Shown here piece by piece: positions 46,074 to 54,118 of a stretch of 64,000 nucleotides of DNA (the first letter of the stretch is position 1; each line of letters begins with the position of its first letter). Where the stretch lies: positions 4,964,001-5,028,000 of the forward strand of contig NZ_CP107841.1 of NCBI RefSeq assembly GCF_036346855.1, in the 5' to 3' direction. Origin of the DNA: Streptomyces europaeiscabiei (GTDB taxonomy: Bacteria > Actinomycetota > Actinomycetes > Streptomycetales > Streptomycetaceae). Below the pieces are notes generated by a model, which searched no databases, was not told the DNA's origin, and saw only the letters and a program-made list of their open reading frames with translations. Made by a program: the position numbers and the translations under genes.

Positions 46074-48338
46074 TCAGCCGTTGCGCTTCCAGCGCGGCTT
46101 CTCGTCACGACGGCCGAAGGAGGAGCCGGTGCCCGAGCCTGAGCCGGTGCCGGTGCCGGTTCCGGTGCCTCGGTGGTCGTCACGACGGCCGTACGGACGC
46201 TCGTGGCCGCCGGAGCGGAAGCCCGGACGGTCGCCGCCCTGCCGGTCACGGTTGACCGGACGGTCGCTGCCCCGGTGGCCGCCACGCTCGTCGCGACGCT
46301 CGAAGGTACGGCCACCACGGTCGGCGTCCCGACGGAAGCCACTGCCACCACGGTCGTCACGACGCTCGAAGGTACGCCCACCGCGCTCACCGTCACGACG
46401 CTCGAACCCGCCACGGTCGTTGTCCCGGCGGAAGCCGCTGCCGCCACGGTCGTCACGACGCTCGAAGGTACGGCCACCACGGTCGCCGTCCCGACGGTCG
46501 TCACGGCGGTCGTTGTCCCGGCGGAAGCCGCTGCCGCCACGGTCGTCACGACGCTCGAAGGTACGGCCACCACGGTCGTTGTCCCGACGGAAGCCACTGC
46601 CACCACGGTCGTCACGACGCTCGAACGAACGGCCACCGCGGTCGCCGTCCCGACGGTCGTCCCGACGGTCGAACCCACCGCGCTCACCGTCGCGGCGGTC
46701 GTCCCGGCGGAACCCACCACGGTCGCCACGGTCGTTGTCACGACGCTCGTAACCGCCGTTGCCCCGCTCGTCACGGCGCTGACGCGGCTGGTCGTTCGAG
46801 GGACGCTCGTACGTCGGCTGCTCGACGATCGCGGCCGTGGCCTCGACCGGCGCGCCGTCCGCCTCGACGGCGACGGTGGCGGTGGTCTCCGCGGCGGCGA
46901 CGGCCGCCTCCGGGTCCTCGCCCCGCTCCCGCGCGGCACGCGCGGTCAGCCGGGTGGCCTCGTCGCGCAGCTCGGAGGCGCGGCGCGTGGCACGCTCCAG
47001 CTCCTTGCTGAGCTGGGCGACCTCGCGCTCGGCCTGCTGCGCCGCGTTGTCGACCGACTCGGCCTGGACCTCGGTCATCGACCGGGCGCCGGTGATCTCG
47101 GCGACCTCGGTGTCGAAGGCCGTACCGCCCTGGATGATGTGGCGCGAGGCGTCGACGCCCGCGTCCTCCATCAGGCGGAAGATCTGGCGGCGCTGGTGCG
47201 GGAGGGAGAGGGACACGACCGTGCCGCTGCGACCCGCGCGGGCCGTACGGCCGGAGCGGTGCAGGTAGTCCTTGTGGTCACCGGCCGGGTCCACGTTCAG
47301 GACCAGGTCGATGCCGTCGACGTGGATACCGCGGGCGGCCACGTCGGTCGCGACCAGCGCGTTGACGTAACCCTTCTTGAAGTCCTCCAGCACACGGGTA
47401 CGCGCGCCCTGCGTCATGCCGCCGTGGAGCGCGTCGGCCTTCACACCGGAGTCGCAGAGCTGCTCGGCGATGCGGTCGGCGCCCAGCTGGGTGCGGACGA
47501 AGATGATCGTGCGGCCCTTGCGGGAGGCGATCGCGGCGGTGACCGGCGCCTTGTCCTTGGGCTTCACGATGAGGATGTGGTGCGACATGGTCGTGACGTT
47601 GCCCTGGGCGCTGTCGACCTCGTGCGTGACCGGGTTGCTCAGGTAGCGCTTGACCAGCGTGGAGATCTCGTTCTCCATCGTGGCCGAGAACAGCATGCGC
47701 TGGCCGCCGCCCGGGATCTGGTCGAGCAGCTCGGTGACCTCGGGCAGGAAGCCCAGGTCGGACATCTGGTCGGCCTCGTCGAGCACGGCGACCTGGACGT
47801 TCTCGAGGGAGCAGGCGCCACGGTTGATGAGGTCGCGCAGTCGGCCCGGGGTGGCGACGAGGACGTCGACGCCGCGCTCCAGGGCGTAGATCTGGTTGCT
47901 CATGGACGTACCGCCGCAGACGACCTTCATCTTCAGGCCGAGGACGTCGCCGTACGGCTGGAGGGCGTCCGCGACCTGCATCGCGAGCTCACGCGTCGGC
48001 GTGAGGATGATGCCGCGGGGCTTCTTCTTCTCCGTGTGGCTGCCGGACAGCTGCGTCAGCAGCGGCAGACCGAAGGAGAGGGTCTTGCCGGAGCCGGTGC
48101 GGCCACGGCCGAGGATGTCCTTGCCGGCCAGGGCGTCCGGGATGGTCGCGGCCTGGATCGGGAAGGGGGTGGTCACGCCGTTCTGCGCGAGCTTGCGCAC
48201 AACGCCCTCGGGGAGGCCCAGGGTCGCGAAGGTGACCTCGGGCGCCGCCTCGACGGAGACGTTCTCGATGCTCTCGATGTTCTCGACGTCTTCGCCGTTC
48301 TCGGGCACGACGACGTGATCAGTACTGGAAATGGACAT
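46074..48338 (-). CDS. DEAD-box RNA helicase with RGG-type repeat tail
   Basis: 754 residues; SF2 RNA helicase (RhlE/CsdA-like). Q motif FATLGLPEGVVRKLAQNGVTTPFPIQ (~37-62), Walker A GRGRTGSGKT (77-86), PTRELA, GG, TPGR, DEAD in VLDEADQMSD (~184-187), SAT, helicase C with HGGMTQGARTRVLEDFK and HRSGRTARAG. The last ~230 residues are an Arg/Asp/Gly-rich tail of repeated FERRDDRGGSGFRRDNDRGG-type units, giving strong DNA-level repeats at 46290-46760. It probably remodels structured RNA and ribosomes in the cold; the tail likely binds RNA. The gene has a long upstream untranslated region. Confidence 0.92.
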   Translation of the reverse strand: MSISSTDHVVVPENGEDVENIESIENVSVEAAPEVTFATLGLPEGVVRKLAQNGVTTPFPIQAATIPDALAGKDILGRGRTGSGKTLSFGLPLLTQLSGSHTEKKKPRGIILTPTRELAMQVADALQPYGDVLGLKMKVVCGGTSMSNQIYALERGVDVLVATPGRLRDLINRGACSLENVQVAVLDEADQMSDLGFLPEVTELLDQIPGGGQRMLFSATMENEISTLVKRYLSNPVTHEVDSAQGNVTTMSHHILIVKPKDKAPVTAAIASRKGRTIIFVRTQLGADRIAEQLCDSGVKADALHGGMTQGARTRVLEDFKKGYVNALVATDVAARGIHVDGIDLVLNVDPAGDHKDYLHRSGRTARAGRSGTVVSLSLPHQRRQIFRLMEDAGVDASRHIIQGGTAFDTEVAEITGARSMTEVQAESVDNAAQQAEREVAQLSKELERATRRASELRDEATRLTARAARERGEDPEAAVAAAETTATVAVEADGAPVEATAAIVEQPTYERPSNDQPRQRRDERGNGGYERRDNDRGDRGGFRRDDRRDGERGGFDRRDDRRDGDRGGRSFERRDDRGGSGFRRDNDRGGRTFERRDDRGGSGFRRDNDRRDDRRDGDRGGRTFERRDDRGGSGFRRDNDRGGFERRDGERGGRTFERRDDRGGSGFRRDADRGGRTFERRDERGGHRGSDRPVNRDRQGGDRPGFRSGGHERPYGRRDDHRGTGTGTGTGSGSGTGSSFGRRDEKPRWKRNG

Positions 48339-48684
48339 GCGTATGCGAAACCTTCCGGAGTCTCGTCGGCACGCGCCCGTCAACTCCGTGATTCGCACAC
48401 GACCGCCTCTATGCGGTCCGCCACGGCAAGGGAGAGTACGCGCCACACGGCGCGCTCTGTGGTGGCGCCGGGCAATGGGATCAAACGATCTACCACCATA
48501 CGCACCCACCACCCACCAAGGCAAACTGGGCGGATAACCGCAGGTCAGGCGCTGACACCTCGGGCGGCAGGTGAGCGCCGACGACGAACGGGTGCGGAAT
48601 CCCCACGTCGAGCACGGGGCAACCGAACAGACACCCCCACCCGAACACGCCCCGAACGCACGCCCGACCCGGCCCCTCGACCCC
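48339..48684. other. upstream region of the DEAD-box helicase gene
   Basis: No gene seen. A hairpin GACCGC-CTCTAT-GCGGTC lies at about 48401-48418 and a CCGCAGGTCA element at 48538-48547. The region probably holds the helicase promoter and a long structured 5' leader on the minus strand. Confidence 0.45.
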
Positions 48685-48724
48685 CAACTCCCCAACTCCC
48701 CAACTCCCCAACTCCCCAACTCCC
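48685..48724. repeat. 8-bp tandem repeat CAACTCCC x5
   Basis: Five exact head-to-tail copies of CAACTCCC, ending 6 bases before the lipoprotein stop codon on the minus strand. Simple-sequence repeat in the 3' untranslated region. Confidence 0.8.
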
Positions 48725-48730
48725 CAGGCT

Positions 48731-49258
48731 CTACACCGCATCCCCGGCCTGAGGCGCCGGCTCGCGCTCCACCAACTGCGCCCCCTGCTCATGCGCGGAC
48801 GACGACGGCTCGGCCGAGGGCTCCGGCGCCGGCGACTCCACCGGCTTCGACGGCTCGGGCTGGGGCTCCGCCACCGTCGGCGGGGGAGTCGGCTCCGCCT
48901 TCGTCGGCTCGGGCTGCTCCGGCCGCCCCCCGTCCCCCTCGTCCTTGCCCCCCTTGGGCGGCGTCGCCTTCCCGGACGGTTCGGCGGCCCCGGAGGCCGA
49001 CGGGGCGGCGGAGGCGGACCTGGACGCCGAGGGGTCGGGTGAGGCGGAGCCGCGCCGCTTCCCCTGCCCGGACTGGTACCCCGTACCGCCCCCGCCCGTC
49101 ACCGCGGAGCCTCCGTCCGGCTTCTCACCGCCCCGCTGCCCCGCGGACGGCGACGGGCCGGGCTTCCGCCCCTCGTCCCCCACGCTCATACAGCCGGCGG
49201 CTGCCGCTACGGCCATGACCGTGGCGGCCAGACGGACGGATACGTTCAAGGCGCGCAC
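48731..49258 (-). CDS. Pro/Ser/Glu-rich lipoprotein
   Basis: 175 residues from a GTG 8 bases after GGAGG. Signal peptide with basic start (RALNVSVR), hydrophobic core (LAATVMAVAAAA) and lipobox AAAGC, so the Cys near residue 21 is lipidated. The remainder is low complexity: Gly/Ser/Ala spacer, then Pro/Glu/Thr-rich (EQPEPTKAEPTPPPTVAEP), probably extended through the cell wall. No catalytic domain; likely a structural cell-envelope protein. Confidence 0.75.
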   Translation of the reverse strand: MRALNVSVRLAATVMAVAAAAGCMSVGDEGRKPGPSPSAGQRGGEKPDGGSAVTGGGGTGYQSGQGKRRGSASPDPSASRSASAAPSASGAAEPSGKATPPKGGKDEGDGGRPEQPEPTKAEPTPPPTVAEPQPEPSKPVESPAPEPSAEPSSSAHEQGAQLVEREPAPQAGDAV

Positions 49259-49440
49259 GGCGGCCACCTCCGAGGGGGCAAAAAGGGGAGTCCCCCTGCC
49301 CAACTCCCGCCGCCCACAAGAAGACACGCGCCGCCCGACGCCCCTACGCGTGCCGCACTTCACAGCCCTCGGCCGGAGCAGCACCCCCGAAGCGGCGCGG
49401 GGAACCGCGCGAACGGCCCCGCACACCCGCGCGTACCCGA
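49259..49440. other. spacer upstream of the lipoprotein gene
   Basis: No gene seen; contains the lipoprotein promoter side (minus strand). Confidence 0.4.
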
Positions 49441-49626
49441 CGCCCGTACCCACCCCTTCCGTACCGGAGGGGGCCCAGACCGCTCCGGGACAACTCCCGG
49501 ACGTTCACCATCCGAGCGGCACCCGAGCGGCCCCGCCCGTACCCACCCCTTCCGTACCGGTGGGGGACCAGACCGCTCCGGGACAACTCCCGGACGTTCA
49601 CCATCCGAGCGGCACCCGAGCCGCCC
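49441..49626. repeat. 93-bp direct tandem duplication
   Basis: 49441-49533 and 49534-49626 are nearly identical 93-base units. Each contains a TCCGGGA / TCCCGGA inverted repeat that could act as a terminator hairpin. A third copy starts (7 bases) and diverges. Non-coding, between the divergent lipoprotein and peptidase genes. Confidence 0.8.
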
Positions 49627-49709
49627 CGCCCGTCCGCCGTGCCCCCGTGGCGGACAGGCGGGGCCTTCGTGCCCCTCCGCTTACGCGCCCCGTCGTTGAC
49701 AATGGCCCT

Positions 49710-50060
49710 GTGCTGGAGATGACGCGCGACGCGTTCGAAGAACTGGTGAGTGAGGCCCTGGACCAGATCCCGCCTGAGCTGACGCGGGTCATGGACAACG
49801 TGGCGGTGTTCGTGGAGGACGAACCGCCCGCCGACGACCCGGAGCTACTGGGCCTCTACGAGGGGACCCCCCTCACGGAGCGCGGGGAGTGGTACGCCGG
49901 AGTCCTGCCGGACCGCATCTCGATCTACATGGGCCCCACCCTGCGCTACTGCGAGACGCCGGAGGACGTGGTCCACGAGGTGGCCGTCACTGTCGTGCAC
50001 GAGGTGGCGCACCACTTCGGCATCGAGGACGCACGGCTCCACGAACTGGGCTGGGGCTGA
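49710..50060 (+). CDS. zincin-like metallopeptidase family protein
   Basis: 116 residues. Contains HEVAHHFGIED near 97-107, the HExxH zinc motif with a downstream acid, in a small single domain (MTRDAFEELVSEALDQIPPELTRVMDNVAVFVEDEP ...). It matches the actinobacterial/alphaproteobacterial metallopeptidase family once called DUF1025. The GTG at 49710 gives the family-like N-terminus VLEMTRD; a TTGACA box at 49696 lies so close that leaderless or short-leader transcription is possible. An ATG three codons later abuts GGAG. Confidence 0.8.
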   Translation: MLEMTRDAFEELVSEALDQIPPELTRVMDNVAVFVEDEPPADDPELLGLYEGTPLTERGEWYAGVLPDRISIYMGPTLRYCETPEDVVHEVAVTVVHEVAHHFGIEDARLHELGWG

Positions 50061-50099
50061 CCTCCCGGCGTTCCCGACACGCGCCCACCTTGCCCCTGA

Positions 50100-50122
50100 C
50101 CAGGGGTGATGAACACCCCTGG
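50100..50122 (+). terminator. hairpin after metallopeptidase gene
   Basis: CCAGGGGTG / CACCCCTGG, 9-base perfect arms, 5-base loop, 40 bases after the stop. The rest of the gap to 50343 has no gene I can support. Confidence 0.5.
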
Positions 50123-50343
50123 GATGATCCGGTCCGGCAGCCCCCCGTGCACCCCGATCCCCACGACCCGCGCGTACGAGAGATACGAGCGGCGCGAAGC
50201 CACACAGGACACGCAACAGCCCGGCACACCACGCACGACGACCGGCGCAGCACGCACAACCACCCGACTCCAGTCCCCCGCCCCCCAGGACCCTCACGAC
50301 CTCCCGCCGCATATCCGCCCCCATCCATGGGCATACGGGACCA

Positions 50344-51972
50344 ATGGCCAGCGTCCCCGCCGCCCCAGCCACCGCCGCCGACACCCCGCGCACGACCCTG
50401 CGCCGCATCCTCCGGGCCATGCCGCGGGCCCCCCGCGCCCTGGCCCGGCACTATCGCTCGCGCCGCGCGCACCCGACCTTCGAGCTGGTCCACCACCCCC
50501 ACCCCTGGGCGCGCGCGCTCGGCCTGGTCTCGGTCGTCCTGCTCGGCGCCTGGCTGGGCCTGCTGATCGTGGGGAACGTACGCACGCCCGTCGGCCCCAT
50601 GAACACGACGATGACCCTGCGCCCGTCCCTCACCGGCGGCACGAAGATCAACGTCTCTCCGCTGGGCGCCCTGGAGCTGCAGAGCCACAACGCCCCCGTA
50701 CGCCTGGACGTGAACGTCGACCAGCTCGACCCGGAGCGTGCCCAGGCCCTGGTCGACCACCCCGAGCGGATCTCCGGGCTGCAGGAGGAGATCGCCTCCG
50801 ACGTGCAGCACGGCACCATCGACCTGGCCGTACGGTCCGGCGTCGCCGTCGTCGTCGGGGCCACCACGCTCGGCCTCGCCGTGTACCGCCGCCCCCGCCG
50901 CGCCCTGGCCGCCGGCGGCCTCGCCTTCGTGCTCCTGGCCGGCGCCGGCGGGACGGCCGCCGCGACCTGGAACCCGAACTCCGTCCTGGAGCCGAAGTTC
51001 TCGGGTCTGCTCTCCTCCGCACCCTCGATCGTCGGCAACGCGCGCAGCATCGTCACCGAGTTCGACGTCTACCAGCAGGAGTTGGCCCGCCTGGTGACGA
51101 ACGTGACCAAGCTGTACGACGTCACGTCCACACTCCCCGCGTACCAGCCGGACCCGACCACCATCCGTGTCCTGCACGTCTCGGACATCCATCTGAACCC
51201 CGCGAGCTGGAAGATCATCGCCTCGCTGGTGGAGCAGTACGAGATCAATGTCATCGTCGACTCCGGCGACACCATGGACCACGGCTCCGCCGCCGAGAAC
51301 GGCTTCCTCGACCCGATCGCCGACCTCGGGGCCCCGTACGTCTGGGTGCGCGGCAACCACGACTCGCGCACGACACAGCGCTATCTGGAGGGCATCGACA
51401 ACGCGCACGTCCTCGACGAGGGGAGGGCGGTGACCGTGGGTGGGCTGCGCTTCGCGGGGATGGGGGACCCGCAGTTCACCCCGGACCGCTCGACCGGCAA
51501 GTCGGGTCTGCCCTCGGAGGAGGTGGCGGGGCGGCGGCTGGCGGACGCCCTGCGCGCCCAGAAGGCGGCGGGCACCCCCGTGGACATCGCGATCGCCCAC
51601 AACCCGGACGCCGCCCGGGAGACGGACGGCGACGTCCCGCTCGTCCTCGCCGGGCATCTGCACCACCCGGAGATGGAGGTCCTCGACGAGGGCACCCGCC
51701 TGCGCATCGAGGGCTCGACCGGCGGCAGCGGTCTGCGCGCCGTGGAGGGCAAGCACCCCGACCCGATCGAGGCCTCGGTCCTGTACCTCGACCGCGACAC
51801 CCGCCGCCTCCAGGCCTGGGACGAGATCAAGCTCGGCGGCCTGGGTCTGACGACGGCCGAGGTCAGCCGCCATCTGCCGAAGGAGAACCAGCCGGGTGCC
51901 CGACCGGGGGACGAGCAGTCCCCGGCGCCTTCCGGAAGGACGTCGACCAGCGAGTCCCCCAGCGGCCCGTAA
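50344..51972 (+). CDS. membrane-bound metallophosphoesterase
   Basis: 542 residues. N-terminal cytoplasmic part (1-55) is basic, then a membrane span (~58-80, GLVSVVLLGAWLGLLIVG), an extracytoplasmic domain (~80-160), a second hydrophobic pair (~165-205) and the catalytic domain from ~275: VSDIHLN, VDSGDTMDHG, VRGNHDS, IAHNPD, and GHLHHPEM, the five blocks of the calcineurin-like fold with its di-metal site. It likely cleaves a phosphodiester on the outer membrane face; substrate unknown. The C-terminus is a Ser/Pro-rich tail. Confidence 0.88.
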   Translation: MASVPAAPATAADTPRTTLRRILRAMPRAPRALARHYRSRRAHPTFELVHHPHPWARALGLVSVVLLGAWLGLLIVGNVRTPVGPMNTTMTLRPSLTGGTKINVSPLGALELQSHNAPVRLDVNVDQLDPERAQALVDHPERISGLQEEIASDVQHGTIDLAVRSGVAVVVGATTLGLAVYRRPRRALAAGGLAFVLLAGAGGTAAATWNPNSVLEPKFSGLLSSAPSIVGNARSIVTEFDVYQQELARLVTNVTKLYDVTSTLPAYQPDPTTIRVLHVSDIHLNPASWKIIASLVEQYEINVIVDSGDTMDHGSAAENGFLDPIADLGAPYVWVRGNHDSRTTQRYLEGIDNAHVLDEGRAVTVGGLRFAGMGDPQFTPDRSTGKSGLPSEEVAGRRLADALRAQKAAGTPVDIAIAHNPDAARETDGDVPLVLAGHLHHPEMEVLDEGTRLRIEGSTGGSGLRAVEGKHPDPIEASVLYLDRDTRRLQAWDEIKLGGLGLTTAEVSRHLPKENQPGARPGDEQSPAPSGRTSTSESPSGP

Positions 51973-52053
51973 ACCGTTTTGGCGATACCTCCTGCCATCC
52001 CATATGCTTCAACACGTCCCCGACGCGCTGAGAAGCGCGCAGGCGGGCCGATA

Positions 52054-52126
52054 GCCCTCATCGTCTAGCGGCCTAGGACGCCGCCCTTTCAAGGCGGTAG
52101 CACGGGTTCGAATCCCGTTGGGGGCA
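52054..52126 (+). tRNA. tRNA-Glu(UUC)
   Basis: 73 nt: acceptor GCCCUCA / UGGGGGC, anticodon loop CUUUCAA between CCGCC and GGCGG (anticodon UUC), T loop GGUUCGAAUCC, discriminator A. First of a Glu-Asp-Phe cluster. Confidence 0.93.
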
Positions 52127-52163
52127 CGCAACACCCTGTGCGAGACTAGTCCCGCACAAGCTT

Positions 52164-52238
52164 GGTCCTGTGGAGCAGTTTGGAGTGCTCGCCACCCTGT
52201 CAAGGTGGAGGCCGCGGGTTCAAATCCCGTCAGGACCG
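52164..52238 (+). tRNA. tRNA-Asp(GUC), copy 1
   Basis: 75 nt: acceptor GGUCCUG / CAGGACC, anticodon loop CUGUCAA between CCACC and GGUGG (anticodon GUC), T loop GGUUCAAAUCC, discriminator G. Identical to the copy at 58205-58279. Confidence 0.95.
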
Positions 52239-52261
52239 CTGGTGTTCCACGCGAGCACCGT

Positions 52262-52335
52262 GGCTGGGTAGCTCAGTTGGTACGAGCGATCGCCTGAAAA
52301 GCGATAGGTCGCCGGTTCGATCCCGGCCCCAGCCA
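52262..52335 (+). tRNA. tRNA-Phe(GAA)
   Basis: 74 nt: acceptor GGCUGGG / CCCAGCC, anticodon loop CUGAAAA between AUCGC and GCGAU (anticodon GAA), T loop GGUUCGAUCCC, discriminator A. Confidence 0.95.
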
Positions 52336-52342
52336 CATCGAA

Positions 52343-52378
52343 CGAAAACCCCCTCCGGACGACCGGAGGGGGTTTTCG
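52343..52378 (+). terminator. terminator of the tRNA cluster
   Basis: CGAAAACCCCCTCCGG / CCGGAGGGGGTTTTCG, 16-base perfect arms, 4-base loop. Confidence 0.85.
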
Positions 52379-52405
52379 TCGCTCATGGAAACCTGAGGGG
52401 GGTTC

Positions 52406-54037
52406 TTGAGAGGCATCACCAGGGGGCTTGTGACGGCCGGCGCCGTCCTGTTCTCCCTGCTCGCGATACCCGGCACGGCACACGCCGACGCTCCGGTCGT
52501 CAAGGAGGCGGGCAGCTCCGGCGACTGGGCAGCCATCGACGTACGTCTCAACCACGGCAGCGCGATCGGCGAGGACGTCACGGAGATCACCGCGACGCTC
52601 CGCCCCGTCGGCAGCGCCGAGTCGGACGCCCCCGTGGCCACGGTCACCGATTTCAAGCAGTCCTACTGGGTGAGCAGTTGGGAGGGCGTGTGGTCCTCGC
52701 CCCCCGTCCACCTGGACACCCTGGGCGACTACACGATCGACGTCGAGGCCACCACGAGCGCGGGCGAGACCACGGTCCGGAAGAACGCCGGCACACTGCG
52801 GTACCGCAAGCAGCCGGTCCTCCAGGACTTCGCCGTCACCCCCACCGCGCCGACCATCGACGACAGGACGGTCACGGTCAGCGGTGACCTGGTCGTGCGC
52901 GATCCGAGCACCCGCGCGACCGAGCCCCTGCCGGGCGAGTCCGTGGACCTCAGGATCGGCCGGCGGATCGAGACGACCGCCACCACGGACGAGAAGGGCC
53001 ACTTCTCCGTCTCCCGCGAGCTGGCGGAGGGCGGCTGGGCCTGGGCCACGTACCAGGGTGACCTGGGCTACGCCGACACCTCCTGGGTCGACATCGCACC
53101 CAAGGCGGCACCGACCCGCCTCGTCCTCGACAAGGCGAGCTTCCACCCCACGGCGGGCGACAGGATCACGGTCTCCGGCACGCTCGAGTACCAGAGCGGC
53201 TCGGAGTGGAAGCCCCTGTCCGGCATCCCGCTGGAGATGGACCACAAGAACAGCAGCACCGCCGACCCGATCGAGGCGACCACGGACGCCGAAGGCCGCT
53301 TCGGCTTCGTGGCGAGCCCGTACCAGAAGACCGTGTACGAGGTGGCCTTCTCGCCGTACCCGTACAACGCCTGGATCCAACGCACCGCGACCGCCGACGT
53401 CTCGGTCGCGGTCACCGCGACGACGAAGTTCCGGGAGTTCACGGCCTCGCTGGACGAGTACGCCGAGCTCAGCCTCTCCGGCACGCTCGGGATCACCGGG
53501 GACGACCACAGCGAGCGGGTGAGCGTCGCCGTCCAGTACTCGCCCGACGGCAGGACCGGTTGGACCACCGAGAAGACCGTGAAGACCGGCTTCGACGAGC
53601 AGTTCCACGTCAAGGTGCCGGGCCACACGGACGGCTACTGGCGGCTGAAGTACGCAGGTTCCACGACGTACGACGTCAAGGGCACCATCAGCGGCTCGTC
53701 GCGCGAGAACCGGGTCCTCACCCGGATCAAGGACGCGAACGCCTCGCCCGAGCCGGTCCGCAAGGGCCGCACGGTCACCGTCAAGGGCGTGCTCCAGGAG
53801 CGCAAGGCCGACGCGTCCACGTGGAAGGCGTACGGCTCCGAGAAGGTCCAGATCCTCTTCCGGCCCAAGGGCAAGAAGACCTGGTACCTGATGACGACCG
53901 TCACCTCGAAGTCGAACGGTTCCTTCAGCAAGGGATTCACGGCCCGGCAGGACGGCACCTGGGTGCCCGTCTTCGCGAAGCCCGACAGCAAGCACTTCGT
54001 CGGCAGCGGCAAAGAGGACTACGTCGACGTGCGGTAA
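52406..54037 (+). CDS. secreted beta-repeat protein
   Basis: 543 residues from a TTG after GAGGGGGG. Sec signal peptide (MRGITRGLVTAGAVLFSLLAIPGTAHA, cleavage after AHA near 27). The mature part is a string of Ig-like beta domains with repeated VTVSGTL / VTVKGVL / LSLSGTL motifs (near 155, 260, 360 and 450), each with strands such as GWTTEKTVKTGFDEQFHVKV. Such exported beta-sandwich proteins are common in Streptomyces and have no enzymatic motif; a cell-surface or adhesive role is possible. It lies between two terminators, hence a single-gene unit. Confidence 0.7.
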   Translation: MRGITRGLVTAGAVLFSLLAIPGTAHADAPVVKEAGSSGDWAAIDVRLNHGSAIGEDVTEITATLRPVGSAESDAPVATVTDFKQSYWVSSWEGVWSSPPVHLDTLGDYTIDVEATTSAGETTVRKNAGTLRYRKQPVLQDFAVTPTAPTIDDRTVTVSGDLVVRDPSTRATEPLPGESVDLRIGRRIETTATTDEKGHFSVSRELAEGGWAWATYQGDLGYADTSWVDIAPKAAPTRLVLDKASFHPTAGDRITVSGTLEYQSGSEWKPLSGIPLEMDHKNSSTADPIEATTDAEGRFGFVASPYQKTVYEVAFSPYPYNAWIQRTATADVSVAVTATTKFREFTASLDEYAELSLSGTLGITGDDHSERVSVAVQYSPDGRTGWTTEKTVKTGFDEQFHVKVPGHTDGYWRLKYAGSTTYDVKGTISGSSRENRVLTRIKDANASPEPVRKGRTVTVKGVLQERKADASTWKAYGSEKVQILFRPKGKKTWYLMTTVTSKSNGSFSKGFTARQDGTWVPVFAKPDSKHFVGSGKEDYVDVR

Positions 54038-54057
54038 CGCGCATCACAGGCATCGGG

Positions 54058-54089
54058 CGAGGGGCGGACGCAAAAGCGTTCGCCCCTCG
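54058..54089 (+). terminator. terminator between secreted protein and hrpA
   Basis: CGAGGGGCG / CGCCCCTCG outer arms with an inner GACGC/GCGTT stem around an AAAA loop; nearly perfect 14-pair hairpin. Confidence 0.8.
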
Positions 54090-54118
54090 TTTCGTCGAGG
54101 TGAGATCCTGGGTCCCGT

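Noticed and set aside
46290..46760. Evenly recurring repeats resembling a CRISPR array
   Set aside because: Units are degenerate, lie inside a coding frame and code for RGG-type peptide; no cas genes nearby.
46173..48752. Plus-strand open frame of over 850 codons opposite the DEAD-box helicase, with repeated VVTTLEGTATTV-type segments
   Set aside because: The apparent repeats are the complement of the RGG tail repeats; the helicase on the other strand is certain.
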